Below, piece after piece: positions 62,250 through 64,000 of a stretch of DNA of 64,000 bases. The notes under the pieces were generated by a model. It was not told the DNA's origin and did not search any database. It saw only the letters and a program-made list of their open reading frames with translations. The stretch comes from Parvularcula sp. (GTDB lineage: Bacteria; Pseudomonadota; Alphaproteobacteria; Caulobacterales; Parvularculaceae). The stretch spans positions 42,435 through 106,434 of the forward strand of contig PAIP01000059.1 in the NCBI GenBank assembly GCA_002704915.1, written 5' to 3'. Numbering within the stretch: the first letter of the stretch is position 1; every line of letters starts with the position of its first letter. A program made the translations under genes and the position numbers.

Positions 62250-63508
62250 TGGATAAACTGGCGATCATAGGCGGGCGGCCCCTTTACGGCGTGCTGCCCA
62301 TCAGCGGGGCGAAGAACTCCGCCCTGAAGGTGATGGCGGCGGCGCTTTTATCGGACGAGCCGCTGACCCTCGCCAATGTGCCGCGATTGGCCGATGTGGA
62401 TATGCTGCTGCGGCTCCTGGAGCAGCACGGCGCCAGCGTCGATTTCCACGGCTCCAAACTGAAGCTTCATGCCAAAGACATCGCCTCAACTGAGGCGCCG
62501 TATGATCTAGTGCGCAAAATGCGCGCGAGTTTCAACGTATTGGGCCCGCTTCTTGCGCGGGAGGGCAAGGCGAAGGTGTCGCTGCCCGGCGGCTGCGCTA
62601 TCGGCGCGCGGCCCGTGGATCTGCATCTGAAAGCGCTCACCGCCATGGGCGCGAAGATCGACCTCGATGAGGGCTATGTGCTGGCCGAGGCGCCGGACGG
62701 GCTGCATGGCGCTCACGTGACCTTCCCCTTTGTCTCCGTGGGCGCCACCGAGCATACGATGCTCGCGGCGGTGCTGGCGCAGGGCGAGACCCTGATCGAA
62801 AATGCCGCCCGCGAGCCGGAGATCGCCGATCTCGCTGATTGTCTCAACGCCATGGGCGCGAAGATTTCCGGCGCCGGAACCTCGAAGATCTCGGTCGAGG
62901 GCGTGGAGCGCCTGCATGCCGCCGAACACAGCGTGCTCCCCGACCGGATCGAAACCGGGGCCTACGCCATGGCGGTGGCGGCGACCGGCGGCGAACTGAC
63001 GCTAACCGGAACCCGCGCCGACCTTCTCGGCGCCGCCTGGGCGGCGATGGAAGAAGCGGGCGTTGAAATGGCCGAAGTCGACAACGGCATTCGCATCCGC
63101 CGCAACGGGGCGGGTTGCAAGGCGGTGGACATCGTCACCCAGCCTTTCCCCGGCTTTCCGACCGACCTTCAGGCGCAGTTCATGGCGCTGATGGCGACGG
63201 CGGACGGCGTTTCCACGATCAAGGAAACCATCTTCGAGAACCGCTTCATGCACGCGCCGGAGCTTGGCCGCATGGGCGCTAAAATCTCCGTAGACGGACA
63301 GACGGCGACCGTGCGCGGCGTATCGCGCCTGAAGGGCGCGCCGGTGATGGCGACGGATTTGCGCGCCTCTATGTCGCTGATCATCGCCGGGCTCGCCGCG
63401 GAAGGACAAACCATGGTCAATCGTGTTTACCACCTTGACCGCGGCTTTGAACGTCTGGAAGAAAAACTCCAGGCCTGCGGCGCGCTGATCGAGCGGGTGA
63501 AGGAATAG
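62249..63508 (+). CDS. murA: UDP-N-acetylglucosamine 1-carboxyvinyltransferase
   Basis: A 419-residue enzyme that adds enolpyruvate from PEP to UDP-GlcNAc, the first step to peptidoglycan. Motifs: [20 protein letters not shown] at the start with the conserved Lys and Asn, [18 protein letters not shown], and the catalytic loop [15 protein letters not shown] with Cys in GGCAIG, the residue alkylated by fosfomycin. Length is normal. Translationally coupled to the small gene upstream; DUF2948 follows after 11 bases. Confidence 0.98.
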   Translation: MDKLAIIGGRPLYGVLPISGAKNSALKVMAAALLSDEPLTLANVPRLADVDMLLRLLEQHGASVDFHGSKLKLHAKDIASTEAPYDLVRKMRASFNVLGPLLAREGKAKVSLPGGCAIGARPVDLHLKALTAMGAKIDLDEGYVLAEAPDGLHGAHVTFPFVSVGATEHTMLAAVLAQGETLIENAAREPEIADLADCLNAMGAKISGAGTSKISVEGVERLHAAEHSVLPDRIETGAYAMAVAATGGELTLTGTRADLLGAAWAAMEEAGVEMAEVDNGIRIRRNGAGCKAVDIVTQPFPGFPTDLQAQFMALMATADGVSTIKETIFENRFMHAPELGRMGAKISVDGQTATVRGVSRLKGAPVMATDLRASMSLIIAGLAAEGQTMVNRVYHLDRGFERLEEKLQACGALIERVKE

Positions 63509-63519
63509 GAGAGGCGGCT

Positions 63520-63972
63520 TTGGCTTCGCTTACGGATTATAAACCCTTGCGGCTCATGGCGGGCGATGAAGAGGATCTCGGCGTCCTCTCCGCGGTGCTT
63601 CAGGATGCCGTGGCGAAGTTGGGCGATTTCGCCTTTATCCCGTCGGAGAGGCGCTTTGCCTTCGTGACCAACCGGTTCTGCTGGGAATGCGCGGCGGAGC
63701 GCAAGCACGGCCCCTTCGCCCGGGTGCGGGCGGGCGTCCATTTCGACGATGTGAAAGCGGCGCAATTTCAGAATCTCAAAACGGACGCCAAAGACGCCGT
63801 CGTCGAACTGCTCGCCGCGCGTTTCGAGCCGGGAGAGGACGGAACGGGCGCGATCATCCTCGATTTCGCCGGCGGCGGCGCCGTGCGGCTCGAGGTCGAA
63901 AGCGTCAACGCCTGGCTTTCCGATTTGTCGGAGCCTTGGCGGACCCGCGCCAGGCCGGAGCATGAAGGCTAA
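63520..63972 (+). CDS. DUF2948 family protein
   Basis: A 150-residue soluble protein of the alphaproteobacterial DUF2948 family, which follows murA in many genomes. The opening (LRLMAGDEEDLGVLSAVLQDAVAKLGD) and IPSERRFAFVTNRFCWE are characteristic; the C-terminal half has GGGAVRLEVESVNAWLSDL. No function is known. TTG at 63520 is the start, supported by AGGAGAGG. In many relatives hisD comes next, beyond the window. Confidence 0.9.
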   Translation: MASLTDYKPLRLMAGDEEDLGVLSAVLQDAVAKLGDFAFIPSERRFAFVTNRFCWECAAERKHGPFARVRAGVHFDDVKAAQFQNLKTDAKDAVVELLAARFEPGEDGTGAIILDFAGGGAVRLEVESVNAWLSDLSEPWRTRARPEHEG

Positions 63973-64000
63973 TTAGAGCATAAAGCCCTCTCCCCCTTGG

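Overview
The window is GC-rich, densely packed chromosomal DNA from an alphaproteobacterium. The evidence is the linked order gyrA-coaD-two cyclophilins, a petABC bc1 operon, rplY-pth-ychF, murA followed by a DUF2948 gene, an NsrR-type Rrf2 repressor, alphaproteobacterial PilZ and host-attachment-like families, and many ATGA/TAATG gene overlaps. A marine or environmental lineage near Hyphomonadaceae or Parvularculaceae is my guess; nothing in the window fixes the genus. I see no phage, IS element, CRISPR array or rRNA. One tRNA gene (tRNA-Thr, GGT) is present.

Left part (1-16 kb). A truncated cation-efflux gene is coupled to a small substrate-binding-like lipoprotein. A nitrosative-stress cluster follows: nsrR, a group III truncated haemoglobin, a DUF1971 cupin and an SDR epimerase on the minus strand, and a small membrane protein diverging on the plus strand, with two NsrR-like boxes between. 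Next come a GNAT / Imm1-like / Tat-kelch operon, a lipoprotein Cu-Zn SOD, gyrA-coaD, two overlapping cyclophilins, a GT4 glycosyltransferase, a REP/BIME-like palindromic repeat, an aldehyde dehydrogenase diverging from an enoyl-CoA hydratase, and the prepilin peptidase.

Centre (16-33.5 kb). This is the most distinctive block: a two-domain beta-helix-like lipoprotein, a TonB-dependent receptor, and a complete type II secretion operon gspCDEFGHIJKLMN ending in an uncharacterised lipoprotein. The prepilin peptidase that would process the pseudopilins is encoded just upstream on the other strand. I infer that secretion and outer-membrane uptake may work together here: the lipoprotein could be a T2SS cargo that acts at the surface with the receptor.

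Right part (33.5-64 kb). A ZIP transporter diverges from a CDF transporter. Then come an exosortase-A-type O-ligase; a compact peptide ABC transporter in which the binding protein is fused to a permease and the two ATPases are fused to each other, coupled to a P1-family peptidase; hemF; a host-attachment-like protein; an XRE/MmyB-like regulator; trmL; petABC; mtnP; a PilZ protein; ychF-pth-rplY; a hybrid histidine kinase; a TrpR-like regulator overlapping a long-form hisG; a PhoX-type phosphatase; an MBL-rhodanese protein whose 3' end runs antisense into tRNA-Thr; a thioesterase; and a small basic protein-murA-DUF2948 operon. Five convergent gene pairs end in interlocked 4-base YTAR stop codons.
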